Notes: generated from the sequence alone by a model not told the origin. Counted from the first letter of the stretch, positions 48,301 to 59,346 are shown. The stretch: DNA of 64,000 nt from Prunus persica (GCF_000346465.2 NC_034009.1:45352240-45416239), one strand, 5' to 3'. Translations and numbers: made by a program.

Positions 48301-49011
48301 GAATCCCTAACTTAATAGTTTAGAATGAGCAAATTATTTTCTTTTTTTAATACAAGATATAATTAACAATTAAGATTGGGATTTAACATCAAATGCTAAA
48401 TGGATCTTACATTATCAAGTAAGACATATGATTATCCAGTAAGGAGATGATAATCCAAGGAACAAGAAATTAGTAAATTACCCATTGTCAGCATTTTTAA
48501 GATCTTCCCCACACAAATCTGCAGCTTGAGTGAGAGCATTTCTCCACCGCTGTACCTTTTCTTTCTCATGTTTACCTTCACAAATGCCCGCTTCATGTTT
48601 CTCAAATGCCTGCGCAAACCTACCAGTTTGTTTCCGGACATCTGAAGCATCAACATTATAGAACAATGGAATAACCTGTTGCCCCAATCTTTCTCTACAC
48701 TCCATGATCTTCACCAGCTCGTCAAGACACCAACTGGAATCGGCATAACTCTTGGAGAAGACAATTATGGAGATCATGGACCCGTCGATTGCCTGCTCCA
48801 GTTGGGTTTTTATAAATTCCGCTCTTTTTAGCTCGTTGTCGTCAAGAAAGGCGCGGATTCCGGCATCAGATAATGCGGCGTGGAGGTGGCCTGTGAAGCC
48901 CTTGCGTGTATCTTCACCTCTGAAGCTCAAGAACACTTGGTACTTCCAACGTTTTGATGAGGAGGATGGTGAGGATGAAGAGGAGGCTTTATGGGCTTTC
49001 CTGGCATCCAT
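43277..49011 (-). CDS. TIR-NBS-LRR immune receptor with duplicated LRR and C-JID modules
   Basis: Seven exons join in phase: 48482-49011, 47132-48236, 46398-46697, 45397-46254, 44397-45243, 43929-44317 and 43277-43801 (1517 aa). TIR domain about 23-155, with FRGEDTRKGFTGHL and the WCLDEL motif whose Glu98 corresponds to the NADase glutamate of plant TIRs. NB-ARC motifs are all present: GMGGIGKTT (237-245), LVIIDDAD, GSRIIITTRDKHL, GLPLALEVVGSFL, FLDISCFFIG and MHDLLRDMG. LRR1 about 560-931, C-JID1 from about 932, then in frame LRR2 to about 1343 and C-JID2 to 1517. A normal TNL ends after the first C-JID. The 44318-44396 intron is inferred from splice signals and from frame conservation in the paralogue. 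TNLs sense pathogen effectors inside the cell and signal through EDS1; the ligand is unknown. Tandem with the TNL at 54964-59346. Confidence 0.88.
45345..45387. repeat. (GA)n microsatellite beside a TNL splice donor
   Basis: About 21 GA units, reading as (CT)n in the gene direction and starting about 10 nt after the donor of the LRR1/C-JID1 intron (45244-45396). Confidence 0.95.
46885..47020 (+). mobile_element. SINE-like element in TNL intron 2 (left gene)
   Basis: Box-A-like GTCTAGCGAAGTG (46899-46911) and box-B-like GATTCAAATTC (46945-46955), then a GT/GAGAACCC stretch and a T-rich end. The same element sits at the same place in the right-hand TNL (57175-57310), so it was there before the two genes duplicated. 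Confidence 0.5.
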
Positions 49012-49660
49012 TAATTGATACTGGTTCAGATTAGACTAACTACAAATTGATTCTGCCTTCCGATCCGACTTGAGCAGAAGAAGTTCTCATAATTAATTAT
49101 TTTTTTCTGGGCAGTAGTTTGGCCCTGAGCAGCAGATGAAGAATAAACCAGGAAAAAAAAAAAAACAACAACAACAACTATCACCGAGCTTAGCCATCAA
49201 CCCCTTATCTCTGTCCTCTCCCCCAAATATCTATCTCATAAACACCATAACCACCACTCAAAACCCCAACCCACATGGACGGACAGTGAAGACTTCTTCA
49301 CTGGTTCTCTCAACTTTTACATCTAAAGAAAAGAAATTTGTTTCTAAAAAGATAGAGAAGAAAATGTACTCATGAGAAGGAAATATAGAGAGAAGAGAGA
49401 AATAAATAAATATCAATAAAGAAGACGAAAACTTGGAAAATAGAAAGGAAGAAGAAACCGTGCCAGGGAAAGAAGAAGAAAACTATGCCAAGGAAAGAAG
49501 AATAAAACAAGAATAGGAAAAAGATAGAGAGGAATTAAAAAAACAAAGTGAAGACAGAGAGATTCGGTGAGAGAGAAGAAGAATAATTAAAAACAAAGTA
49601 AAGTCAGGTGGGTGTTTTGTTTTTTTAATATAAATTGTGATACAAAATTACAAAGTGAAG
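49012..49660. promoter_or_regulatory. 5' flank of the left TNL gene
   Basis: 49012-49135 is almost identical to 59347-59470, and 49440-49550 matches 60140-60235, so the upstream region was duplicated with the gene. The rest is purine-rich. No TATA box or binding site stands out with certainty. Confidence 0.5.
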
Positions 49661-50288
49661 TTAGAGCAGCTCCAGCGCTGCTTCAAACCCAGGCAAAAGG
49701 CCCCCTCAAGAGCCCAAACGCCCTCCAGCATGACAGAAGAGGTTCGGGCAAGAGCTGGGTCTCACCAGCCTAAGGGTAACTTTCGCCCGGGCTTGAGCTC
49801 GAGGGCTGTGACGTTAGCGTTGACGTCACGGCACGGTAATTTAAAATTTTTTTATTGTTGGCGCGTGAATTGCACGTGCCAATGGTAAAAAAATTTGACT
49901 TCCGTACGCTGACGTTGCCCTTGACAGAATCCAACGGGCATGTACCACGTGTCGCAACCGGGACTATCTGATAGTTTTTTTCCAGAAATCCGACGGTCCA
50001 CGTTTTTTGGCTAAAAAAATTCCCGAAAAAATCGAAAAAATTCTGAATTTTTTTTTTAAAAATACCAAAAAATTATGTATTTTTTCCCTATAAATACCTA
50101 ACCATTTTATTTACTTTCCACACCAAATCTTCGTACAATTTCTTGTCCATCCAATATTTTTTACTCTCCACTCACATTTTTCACTTCCCACACCAATTCT
50201 CTATACAAACTCTTCTCCTTCCAATATTTTTCACTCTCATCTCACATTTTTCTACTACTTTCCATTTGTAAAAAAAAAAAAAAAACAA

Positions 50289-50580
50289 ATGGCATCTTTT
50301 GTCGAAACCGGAGGCTCGTGGTCAACTCAGGAAGACATTGCGTTGTGTCAGTCTTGGGTGAACGTTAGTCATGACCCTATCACGGGCAATGAGATGAAGT
50401 TCCATCATATGTGAAGCAAAATTCATGTAGAATTTTGTCAAAGATCGGGTTCCATTCGGACCGAAATGGCCTTGTCTAGTAGATGGAAACTTCTAAATAA
50501 AGAGTTAGGAAAATAGAGAAATGCATTGACAAAAGCAAGGGAGAACATTCGAAGCGGTCAAAATTATTCTTTTTTGGCCC
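50289..50580 (+). pseudogene. Harbinger ORF1 (Myb/trihelix-like DNA-binding protein) fragment
   Basis: From ATG 50289 the frame reads GGSWSTQEDIALCQSWVNVS, the start of the Myb-like domain of plant Harbinger accessory proteins. Stops interrupt it at tryptophan positions (TGA near 50412, TAG near 50514), after which the homology continues in frame (LSSRWKLLNKELGK). It ends where it meets the transposase remnant. Confidence 0.8.
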
Positions 50581-51251
50581 TTCCGATTCTCGTACTCTTC
50601 TTGCCAAGCAGTAGGACAATTCTTTCACTGCCAGTGCATGCAATCGATGCTTCCAATCATGCCTGGGAAATCTCGAGCGTCTGCTTTTTATAGCACCCTT
50701 TGCAGGTCCCTCGGCGTGGGTTTACGAAGGTACTCCCTCGTGTACAAATTTTCCACTACATCACAGAATCTCACCAAGCACTCTAGGATAGTTGATTTTT
50801 CCATCTTTGCAATCTCATCCACCTGCTCTGCAGATGCCCCATAAGCAAGCATTCGCAAAGCAGCTATAAGTTTTTGCTCCGGGATAAGACCCAAAACTCC
50901 AACATCATCATGCTTTTGAATGAAGTATATGTCGTAATTACAAATATCATGCATGATTTTTTGGAACAAATGTGGCTGCATTTTATATCTCTCTCAAAAC
51001 TTAGAAACAGGATATAACGAATTTGGGATAAAGTAATCCTCCAAGAGATTCTTATCCCAAGACTCCCTACGTCTGTCCACATTTGAGGCACGAGGACGAC
51101 GGTGTTGCCTTGATTGATTAAGCATACACACCGCTGCTGCATGCATTTGTTCCTCTTCTTCATCAGCGTCCCGATCTTCTTCAGCACGTCTACGCCAGAT
51201 TTCTTCCCTTTTTTTCTGTTGCCTCTCCAACACTCTTCTCAAGTTTGACAT
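50560..51251 (-). pseudogene. Harbinger transposase (HARBI1-like, DDE_Tnp_4) fragment
   Basis: From ATG 51251 (MSNLRRVLERQQKK) the frame contains NLLEDYFIPNSLYP, a HLFQKIMHDICNYD stretch, LIPEQKLIAALRMLAYGASA and SIDCMHWQ, the order found in plant ALP1/HARBI1-type transposases. In-frame stops occur near 50994, 50688 and 50625. The sequence stops around PTAWQ..., so the later catalytic Asp and Glu are missing. Confidence 0.88.
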
Positions 51252-52326
51252 GCAGAGTAGAATGTGTTTTGTAAAATCTGAGAAATGAAGGAATATATAA
51301 GAGATGGTGTGAGAGGTATGAGTTGATGGTGTAGTTTTATAGAGGAATTTAGAAGATAGAGATGACACGTGGCACAATTTTATCGGGTGAAAAATCTTAT
51401 CTGAAATATGAGATTATAATGTTTTTAAAATATATGAAAATCTTATATGACATGGGACATGTGGCACAATTTTAGAGAGTGAAAATCTTATCTGAAATAT
51501 GATATTATAAATTTTTTTAATGAATATCCGAAAATTTTATCTGGAATAAGACACGTGGCAACCGAGATTCTCATCCGAAAATCTTTTCTGAAAAATAATA
51601 GACACGTGACAACCAAAAATCTTATCTGAAAACTTAATTACAAAAGATTATCAAAATTAATGGTTTAAAGTATTAAAAAATAGGAAATAAAGTACAATGA
51701 ATAGTATTTGCCTTAGACTTGCCGTAGACTTAGCCCTCATGGATGGAACCACAAATGGCAAGGCTGACGCTATTCACGTGAATAGTGGCAGCCCTTGCTT
51801 GCCATTGCCCTAGACTTAGCCCTTATAGGTGGAGATGCTCTTAGGTGGGTGTTTTGTTTTTTCACTCATCAAGAATTTGTGGGTTATTCTTCGAACTTTT
51901 TGACAGTCAACATTCACCGTTGATTCATCCAAAAACAAGCTAGATAAGCGCTTTTTGATGTGCACGTGGCAGAATAATCATGAGGATTAGGAACCAACGG
52001 TAAAATGCAATTCTTGGCAAAAATAATCAAATATATGGCTGTTGATTTTTATCTTATTTTTGGCATTGAAGAAGAATAATCCAAGCCCAAAGGGGTTTTC
52101 TCACCAACACTTATCTGTTAGTCGTGAGTGGAAGAATTCTTTTCCAACTGTTATTCTTCAAATATCTCAAGTGGCCATCATCGTGTCTTCCTATTACAAA
52201 ATTAGGTAGAAAGAAAGAAGGATTAACTACATAAAATACCCAATTTTTAGGGGTCGTTTCAAATTAGTACCAAATCTTTTAAATTTTTAACAGGCATACC
52301 TGATTTTTCGTAAAACATACAAATTA

Positions 52327-52995
52327 GGCGCCGTTTGGGATTGATTTTTTGGGCTAAAAATTTGCTTCAATTTAAAGTTAAACAGTTTAAGGTGTTTGGT
52401 AAAAATAAAATATACTGATTAATTTAAAAGCATTGGCCTTTTAACGGCAGCTTCAAAGCAGACTTTGAGTTGCTTTTCAAAACTACTTTTAAAAGAAGCA
52501 TAGATGAGCCTCTAATGAATTTTTTTAATTCCCTAAATACCATCATTAATTTTTAAAAATGAGACCACCTTCACCTCTATATCCAACTCCACCACCTTTA
52601 CCAACACAGCGACCGCCGCCACCACATCCTCCTCCTCCTCCTCCGCCACCACCACCACCACAACCTCCACCTCCACCTCCACCACCACTTCCACCACCAC
52701 TACCTCAACCACCACCTCTTTCACCACCACCTTCACCTCAATCTCTTTCACCACCACTACCACCATATGATTAGCTCATAACGCTTTCAACATCTTGTCT
52801 ATTTTAGTCATTATTCACAGGTACAACAGTTTTATATTAAAATTTACCAAACGATTTTGACACTACTTTTTGTATTAACAGCACTTTAAAAATATTGTTT
52901 ACCAAACATGGAGCTGCTTTACTTTATAACTAATTATTTTCAAAGCACAGCAAAAACAAATTTTTTAAAAAGTGACAGCAATCCCAAATTGGCCC
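52327..52995. mobile_element. Tourist-like MITE
   Basis: Inverted ends GGCGCCGTTTGGGATTG and CAATCCCAAATTGGCCC, with TTA on both sides (52324-52326 and 52996-52998). The G-G-C-x-x-x-T-T-T-G-G-G-like terminus and TTA target fit Tourist/Harbinger MITEs. It holds a ~200-bp CCA/CCT-rich repeat at 52559-52765. Confidence 0.7.
52559..52765. repeat. CCA/CCT triplet-rich repeat
   Basis: Imperfect (CCA/CCT)n that reads as polyproline in one frame and poly-valine/glutamate on the other strand. It lies inside the MITE and has no gene context, so it is a simple repeat and not an extensin-like gene. Confidence 0.9.
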
Positions 52996-53084
52996 TTAGT
53001 CACTCTGTTAGTCAGACCGTTAATGAAGGCGTTAAGTGATGACATGGCTACTCCGATGTGGCTTTTTTTACTGAGATGGACACC

Positions 53085-53550
53085 ACATGAATTAAAAAAT
53101 AAATAAAAACATTATTTATTTTTCAAATTAATGAAAAAAATTAATATAAATAATATAAATGATTAAAATAACATAAACTTAAATAATTTTAAAATAATAA
53201 TAATAAAAGGACTATCCCATCCCCCATCCTAACCAATATCCACCATACCTACCCACCCCCAACCCACGCAGTACCAGACCACTAACCAACCACCACCGTC
53301 GGCTCCCTCCCTTTCTCTCCACTTCCTTCCTCTCTCTCTCTCTCTCTCACCCAAAAACATAGCCCCCCACGTTCGACGACGAAACCAGCCTTCACCTCCA
53401 TAGAGATAAATTTGTGGGTTACAGCGGGTGAAGAACTTGGCGACGAAGAGATGGTGTGGCCTTGGCAACGAACACGAAGATGACGAATCTAGAGTGAGGC
53501 TCGTCGGATCTAAAGAGAGGAAGGTTGGCTGGGGCTGGAGATGGGGATGG
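53085..53550 (+). repeat. Duplicated intergenic block, copy 1
   Basis: Matches 60225-60690 in the same orientation, including AATAATAATAATAAAAGGAC, CCATCCCCCATCCTAACC and GGTGAAGAACTTGGCGACG. The two copies flank the right-hand TNL gene. Copy 1 is cut on its right by an LTR relic at about 53553. Confidence 0.85.
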
Positions 53551-53554
53551 GGCC

Positions 53555-53830
53555 TTGATATGATTTACCATACCTGGACTTACCAAACATGAGAAAACAA
53601 TTGATTTCTCATCTCCAAGTCTCCTTTCCCATGAACTAAAAGGGGCCTTGATATGATTGTAAACAGTTAGTGAGTTAGGTGTGCAAGGCACGTGAGTTGT
53701 TAGTAGTGTATATGAATTAGTTAGACAACTGTATAAAGTTTAATAGTACTGTAGCTTAAAAGATTAAGAAATACAGAAATCAAGATTGCAATTCTTATAC
53801 AAAACATGCACTTTTTTTTGTTACTGCCAT
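53555..53830 (+). mobile_element. Old copia-type LTR relic with MITE end
   Basis: 53571-53650 matches the right part of the MITE at 30716-31206. 53650-53800 matches LTR sequence (GTGTGCAAGGCACGTGAG, AAGAAATACAGAAATCAAG). The MITE therefore was already in the LTR of the family when this copy spread. Confidence 0.65.
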
Positions 53831-54390
53831 AAGGTAAACAAACTAATTACACAAACTTTCATTCTCAAAATAACCCATCTGTCAATACAACCACAAAATA
53901 TGAAATTTTGTTTTTTCTTCTTCAAATATCAATTAAGGCAGAGTCTTCACACGAGGTAGAATTGATATTGGTCTTTTGATAATAAAATTCCTTTGTTTTA
54001 TTTTTCAGAATCATACTTCATTAAAACCGGGAAAGGAAGGAACAACAAAGTAGAAGCCCAAATAAGAAAATTTTGTATTTTTTGGGTACACAACGTGGCT
54101 GGTGTACCATCCAATACATATGGGACATGTGAAAATATTTTATTTTACATTCTATATGTGTATTGGACAATATTTTCATATGTTCTATGTGTATTGGATG
54201 GCAAATTAGCCACATGGTGTACCTACAACATGCAAAAGTTACTCCAAAAACAGGTACATATGAGATAGATTTAACTAGACAGATAATTAAATCTCTTTCT
54301 TCATAATAAGAACAAAAGTGTATATGGAAAAACTTTATAAAATCAAGTTCTTTTTTTGAACAAAAGTGTAGGACTCAGGCACCTTATTAG
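53831..54390. other. Intergenic DNA inside the LTR relic
   Basis: A+T-rich, no gene or repeat recognised. It contains two imperfect copies of TGTGTATTGGA(C/T)-type words near 54100-54200. LTR sequence stops at about 53795 and resumes at 54703. Confidence 0.5.
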
Positions 54391-54539
54391 CAATTAATAG
54401 AAAAAAAACAAACAAACAAAAAGAAGCACCAGATCAGACTTTGAGAGACAAAAAGAAGTTTGAAGTATTCTTGATGATAACAAAAGAAGAATTAATTTTC
54501 GAAACAAGTTCCGAATGGATACAAGGGCGAAAGGCTCAT

Positions 54540-54702
54540 CTTCCAATTCATACAAATCAAGTTCCGAATGGATATTTCCCTTCATAAGTTTGTCCCTATC
54601 CTCTTAACCATCACAAAATCAACTAGAGGCCTTACAAGATTCGATACGTGGTCACCGCCTTCCAAACAGAGCACATCGTTTGACAAATGTCCCTGCCAAA
54701 GA
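54540..54702 (-). pseudogene. C-JID fragment of a lost third TNL
   Basis: On the minus strand 54702 to about 54580 reads LWQGHLSNDVLCLEGGD and then DFVMVKRIGTNL before a stop, matching the middle of the C-JID exons at 43277-43801 and 54964-55485 (WQGQLSNDVL...). It breaks off exactly where copia-type LTR sequence starts (54703). It is therefore a truncated copy of the last TNL exon. Confidence 0.75.
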
Positions 54703-54930
54703 AATCAAGACTGCAATTTCTCTTTGTTTCTCTTTCCTTCTTCTTCAGGTATATTCCTCATACTTCTCTGAATATGTTGGTTAACATGGTATCAGCGCCC
54801 ACAGTGGTTCTCTCTGTTTCTTTCTCTCAATTTCAATTCTAGGGTTTTCTCTCTGCTTCATCATGGCTTCTTCTTCCTCCATCAAGATTGTTGGCTTGCT
54901 CAGTATGGGTTACCATTCGTCTCAGTGACA
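54703..54930 (+). mobile_element. Copia LTR end, primer-binding site and leader relic
   Basis: Continues the LTR from AAATCAAGACTGCAATTTC through GAATATGTTGGTTAACA to TGGTATCAGCGCC, a slightly degraded initiator-tRNA primer-binding site (54788). A leader and a short gag start (ATG 54863, about 20 codons before a stop) follow. It abuts the 3' flank of the right TNL. Confidence 0.7.
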
Positions 54931-54963
54931 ACAATTTCTTGAAATGGACTCATCAACTCCCCC

Positions 54964-55575
54964 TCAAAAATCCGAATTTGTTTCCAAATCATACAAATGA
55001 GGATCCGGATTATCCATATTTTCCTTCATGACTTTGTCCCATTCTAGATGAACCCCTGTCTTCTTCACTCTCACAAAATCAACATCATCAGGCCTTACAA
55101 GAATGCAGACTCGGTCCCCGCCTTGCAAACAGAGCACATCGTTTGACAACTGTCCCTGCCAAAGATATCCAAGTGCCGAACGGAGCATATTTTGAGGGTT
55201 ACTGTAAGTTCCGAATGCTATCCAGGTGCGCAAAGCAGTTTGTTTGGTAAGATTTCTAACGATAATGCCAATACGACCTTGAGAATTTTCAAATTCCGGA
55301 TAATCACAATAAGACCTTCTTGTGTAAACGAAGCAAATAGTCAACCCTTTTAAATCACGACCCATGATTCTTTGAGGAACGTTAAAGAAGACGAAATTGT
55401 CCACATCATTGACGATTTTGAACCACTCAGGAATATCATAAATTCCATTCAAATAAATTCCACCAAATCCGCAAGAAGTCCATCTCTGCACACCAGAAGC
55501 AAGACAGTCTTATACATGCATGCATATACCATTACATGGGCAGTCAGATTGTGTGTGTGTGAGTGTGCGCGCGCG

Positions 55576-55611
<36 letters not shown>

Positions 55612-58600
55612 AGGATGTTGTTCCTAAAATTGGCGGTCAGATTGGTGCAGCTTTCCATATGAATCCTTGTCATGGAGTTTAATGACTTATCCAAGCCTGG
55701 AACCTCAGTGAGTTTGAACGAATTACTTAGATACAATTCTCTCATATTCGACATTTTTGAAAAATCTGGAATTGTTTTCAAATTTGGGCAGACATTTGCT
55801 TTCAGAACATACAAATTGGTTGGTAAATCTGGGATTGCAAGAAGTTTTCTGCACGCATTTAAAGACAAGACCTTGAGCTTTGAAAGACCAGCGAGACTTG
55901 GCAGGCTACGAAAATTATTGGCTCCAAGAAGCAGATGTTCTAAGGAAATTAGGCTACATAGATCCTTAGGGATTGCATCCTCAGTTAACCGACAGCAGCC
56001 TGCAAGACGTAACTAAAGAGTTGAAGGCATGTAACGAAAGGGGTAAAAGATGGAATTTCAAAATTCTCACCAGATAGAGATAAAATTCTCAACTTCTTCA
56101 ATTTTACTATGGAAGATGGAATTTGTCTGATGGCTGTGTAATCCGCTTTCAGAGTTGTCAATGATACCATGTCTCCTAAGCCCTCAGCCAACTTTCCAAA
56201 ATTTAAACAAACATTAAGTAGAAGAGTTTCAACAGACTTGGATTTATAGAAATTCAGTGGGAGATCCTTTAGATGGGTGCAGCGTTGAAGATTTACCAAA
56301 GAAAGTCTTCCAAGATCCCCGATGGATGAGTGAACCTTGGACAGACTCTCACAGTCTTGCAATATCAATTCCTCGAGATTTGGGAGTTTTGAAAAGTCTG
56401 GTGATTTTGTTAGCCAATGGCAATAGCTGAGATTTAGGATTTTCAAATTCTGATGCAACTGTTACACAAAAACAAAATTAGAATGGAAATTAAAATCCAA
56501 AAGGAAGGTCTCTGATACAGAAATTAAACCAAAATGAAGAGAAGGTGAAGTATAATATATGTATAGAACCACAAGGAAAGAACCAACAACAACTAGTTTT
56601 GGTTGAGATTATTATACCTTGCAATCCTTCCAAACTATTTTGAGTTTGCTATGCCGCAGGTCTAAAGCAACTAGTTTTGGTTGCGTAGGAAAGTCATCTG
56701 GTATGGACTCTAAAGGAAAATAATGCCAGCACAACCATATTAGCCTTTTGGGAAAATCTTTGTACTCTCCAGTGAGCTTTACTCCGCTGAGGTGGAGTAA
56801 CCTCAGTTTTTTCATGTTGGTAAATGCTTGTGCTCTAGCCCTGTAACAGCCATGTAGAGCAACTCCTTCAATTTCGTCAGTTCCCTGTTAACAAAAGATA
56901 CCGAGTTAGAAAAATGATTTACAAACATGAAAATCCGTGTATGCATTAACCAAAAGGTATAATTTTGTATTGGACCATGTTAACAAAAGATACCGAGTTA
57001 GAAAAATGATTTACAAACATGTAAAATCCGCGTATGTATTAACCAAAAGGTATAATTAATAGTATTGGACCATGTTACGCCCTATAGTTTGTGTTTGCAA
57101 TCAGAGCACATATTTTTTGTTGGTTATGACTAATTGAGCTTTGATATAAAAGGATATAATATAAGAAATGACAACGGAGTCTAGTAAAGTGAAAAATGGT
57201 CTAAACTTACAGACTAAGGTCTGAGGTTCAAATTCATATGGCACTTTGGTAGTGTGGATGTGTGAGAATCCCCTCTTTTACTTTGGTTTAGACTATCGTT
57301 TGAACAAAACAAAACAAAAAAGAAATGGAAGAGGACATTTTAATTTATTATAGACACAGGATACATATGCTTCTCTTGCATGATGCATTCTAAAAACTTT
57401 ATTGGGAAAGTACTTACAGATTCATCGCTCAATACATTTATTATGTCTTCACATTTCCACAATCTACTAAATTTTTCAGGGCGACCGTGGGCATTTTCAT
57501 AAACGATCTCTCTTCCCATGTCTCGAAGCAAATCATGCATCATCAGCTTGTTTTGCTCACTAACAGTTACAAGGCCCCGTTCAATGAGGACACGGATTCC
57601 TATCGTTGCAGAAAAGCCACATCCATCTAATATTTGTGTGACATAGTCCTTGTCCATTCCAATAAAGAAACAAGATATATCAAGGAATGTATTTCCGTAT
57701 GTACGGTCAGGTAGCCCGTCAAAGCTTATTCTCAGTATTTTTGAAACTGCTTCATGAGGACTTCTTTCCAATCTCTCCAATTGGCTTTCCCATTCTAATG
57801 CGGTTCTTTTAATCAAAAAAGACCCTACAACTCGAAGTGCTAGTGGCAAGCCTTGACAGTAACGAATTACACGTTTTGAGAGGTGAAGGTATTCTTGATC
57901 AGGATCACCTCTTTTGAAGGCATGCCAACTAAAGAGCTCTAGAGCTTCTTCCTCATCCATTTCCTGAGCCATATATGTGCTATCCACTCCAACTTGGTCT
58001 AGCAAATGTTTATTTCTTGTTGTTATAATAATTCTACTCCCAGGACCAAACCAATCACGAGCTCTAGCTATTGCTTCTAGTTGTTGTAGATCATCTGCAT
58101 CGTCAATTATGACAAGTGCTCTTTTACAGTGAAGTCTTTCTTGTATCACAGTGATCCCTACATCAACAGAATCAACCTTTATGGGGTCCTTGCTTTTCAA
58201 GATATCATTTAGAAGTTTTTCTTGCAAACCAACCAGACCAGTAATGGGTTGGTTTGCAATTACTCCCCTCACATTTGCAAGGAAACTCCTACCTTCAAAG
58301 CTACCTACAAATTTGTTATAAATGGCTTTGGCAAGCGTTGTTTTCCCAATGCCGCCCATCCCCCAAATACCAATCATGCGAACAACATCCTTAGAACCTG
58401 AATTTTCAATATCTAAGTGTTTACTCAAAACCTTCATCCGAGAAGTAATTCCAACAAGGTGTTCGATGTCTAATTGGTATGTGTTGTACAACTGCTTATT
58501 AACCTCCCGAAGAATTTTCTTGATAAACTTTGCTTCATACCTGGCAATTAAACTACGAACCATTCGATGTGGAACAAACTACAATAAATTGAATCCCTAA

Positions 58601-59346
58601 CTTAATAATTTAGAATGACCAAATTATTTTCTTTTTTTATACATAGTTAACAATTTAGATATAATTAACAATTCAGATTGGGATTTAACATTATCAAATA
58701 AGAAAGAATGCATAGTTAAAACATAGTTTGAAAAACAAAAACAAAAACAAAAAGGACAGAAAACATATGGTTGTCAAGTAAGGAGATGATAATCCAAGGA
58801 ACAAGAAATTAGTAATTACCCATCAGCATTTTTAAGATCTTCCCCACACAAATCTGCAGCTTGAGTGAGAGCATTTCTCCACCGCTTTACCTTTTCTTTC
58901 TCATGTTTACCTTCACAGATGCCCGCTTCATGTTTCGCAAATGCTAGTGCAAAACTACCAGTTTGTTTCCGGACATCTGAAGCATCAACATTATAGAACA
59001 ATGGAATAACCTTTTGCCCCAATCTTTCTCTACACTCCATGATCTTCACCAGCTCGTCAAGACACCAAGTGGAATCGGCATAACTCTTGGAGAAGACAAT
59101 TACGGAGATCATGGACCCGTCGATTGCCCGCTCCAGTTGGGTTTTTATAAATTCCGCTCTTTCTAGCTCGTTGTCGTCAAGAAAGGTGCTGATTCCGGCA
59201 TCAGATAATGCTTCGTGGAGGTGGCCTGTGAAGCCCTTGCGTGTGTCTTCACCTCTGAAGCTCAAGAACACTTGGTACTTCCAACGTTTTGATGAGGAGG
59301 ATGGTGAGGAAGAAGAGGGGGCTTTATGGGCTTTCCTGGCATCCAT
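54964..59346 (-). CDS. TIR-NBS-LRR immune receptor (TIR-NBS-LRR-C-JID)
   Basis: Six exons join in phase: 58820-59346, 57418-58540, 56618-56884, 56071-56458, 55608-55999 and 54964-55485, giving 1072 aa. TIR domain about 23-155 with FRGEDTRKGFTGHL and catalytic-type Glu98 in WCLDEL. NB-ARC has GMGGIGKTTLAK, LVIIDDADD, GPGSRIIITTRNKHLL, GLPLALRVVGSFL, FLDISCFFIG and MHDLLRDMGREI. An LRR region and one C-JID (RWTSCGFGGIYLNGIYDIPEW onwards) complete it; this is the standard TNL layout and length. The short 71-nt intron 56000-56070 is inferred: reading through meets a stop, while splicing GTGAGA...TTGCAG restores the LRR frame. Likely an intracellular effector sensor that acts through TIR NADase activity and EDS1 (family knowledge). 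The TIR exon is nearly identical to that of the left gene. Confidence 0.92.
55580..55606. repeat. (GA)n beside a TNL splice donor
   Basis: About 13 GA units preceded by a GT/GC tract; in gene direction (CT)n begins at the donor of the LRR/C-JID intron 55486-55607. Confidence 0.9.
56887..57070. repeat. Tandem duplication in TNL intron 2
   Basis: Two units of about 92 bp, each beginning GTTAACAAAAGATACCGAG and ending near GGACCATGTT. The left-hand TNL has a single copy (from about 46699), so the duplication is later than the gene duplication. Confidence 0.85.
57175..57310 (+). mobile_element. SINE-like element in TNL intron 2 (right gene)
   Basis: Box-A-like GTCTAGTAAAGTG and box B GGTTCAAATTC (57225-57235), orthologous in position to the one at 46885-47020. 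Confidence 0.5.

Larger units (their letters stand above)
49664..51840 (-). mobile_element. PIF/Harbinger DNA transposon, decayed (2177 bp)
   Basis: The 3-bp target duplication TTA (49661-49663 and 51841-51843) flanks inverted ends GAGCAGCTCCA and TGGAGATGCTC, as in PIF/Harbinger elements. It carries both genes of the family, oriented towards each other: a Myb/trihelix-like ORF1 (50289-50570, plus) and a transposase (50560-51251, minus). Both are broken and the transposase lacks its C-terminal catalytic half, so the element is dead. Confidence 0.85.

Noticed and set aside
52533..52774. Polyproline and poly-valine frames
   Set aside because: Produced by a CCA/CCT repeat within a MITE, not an extensin or proline-rich protein gene.
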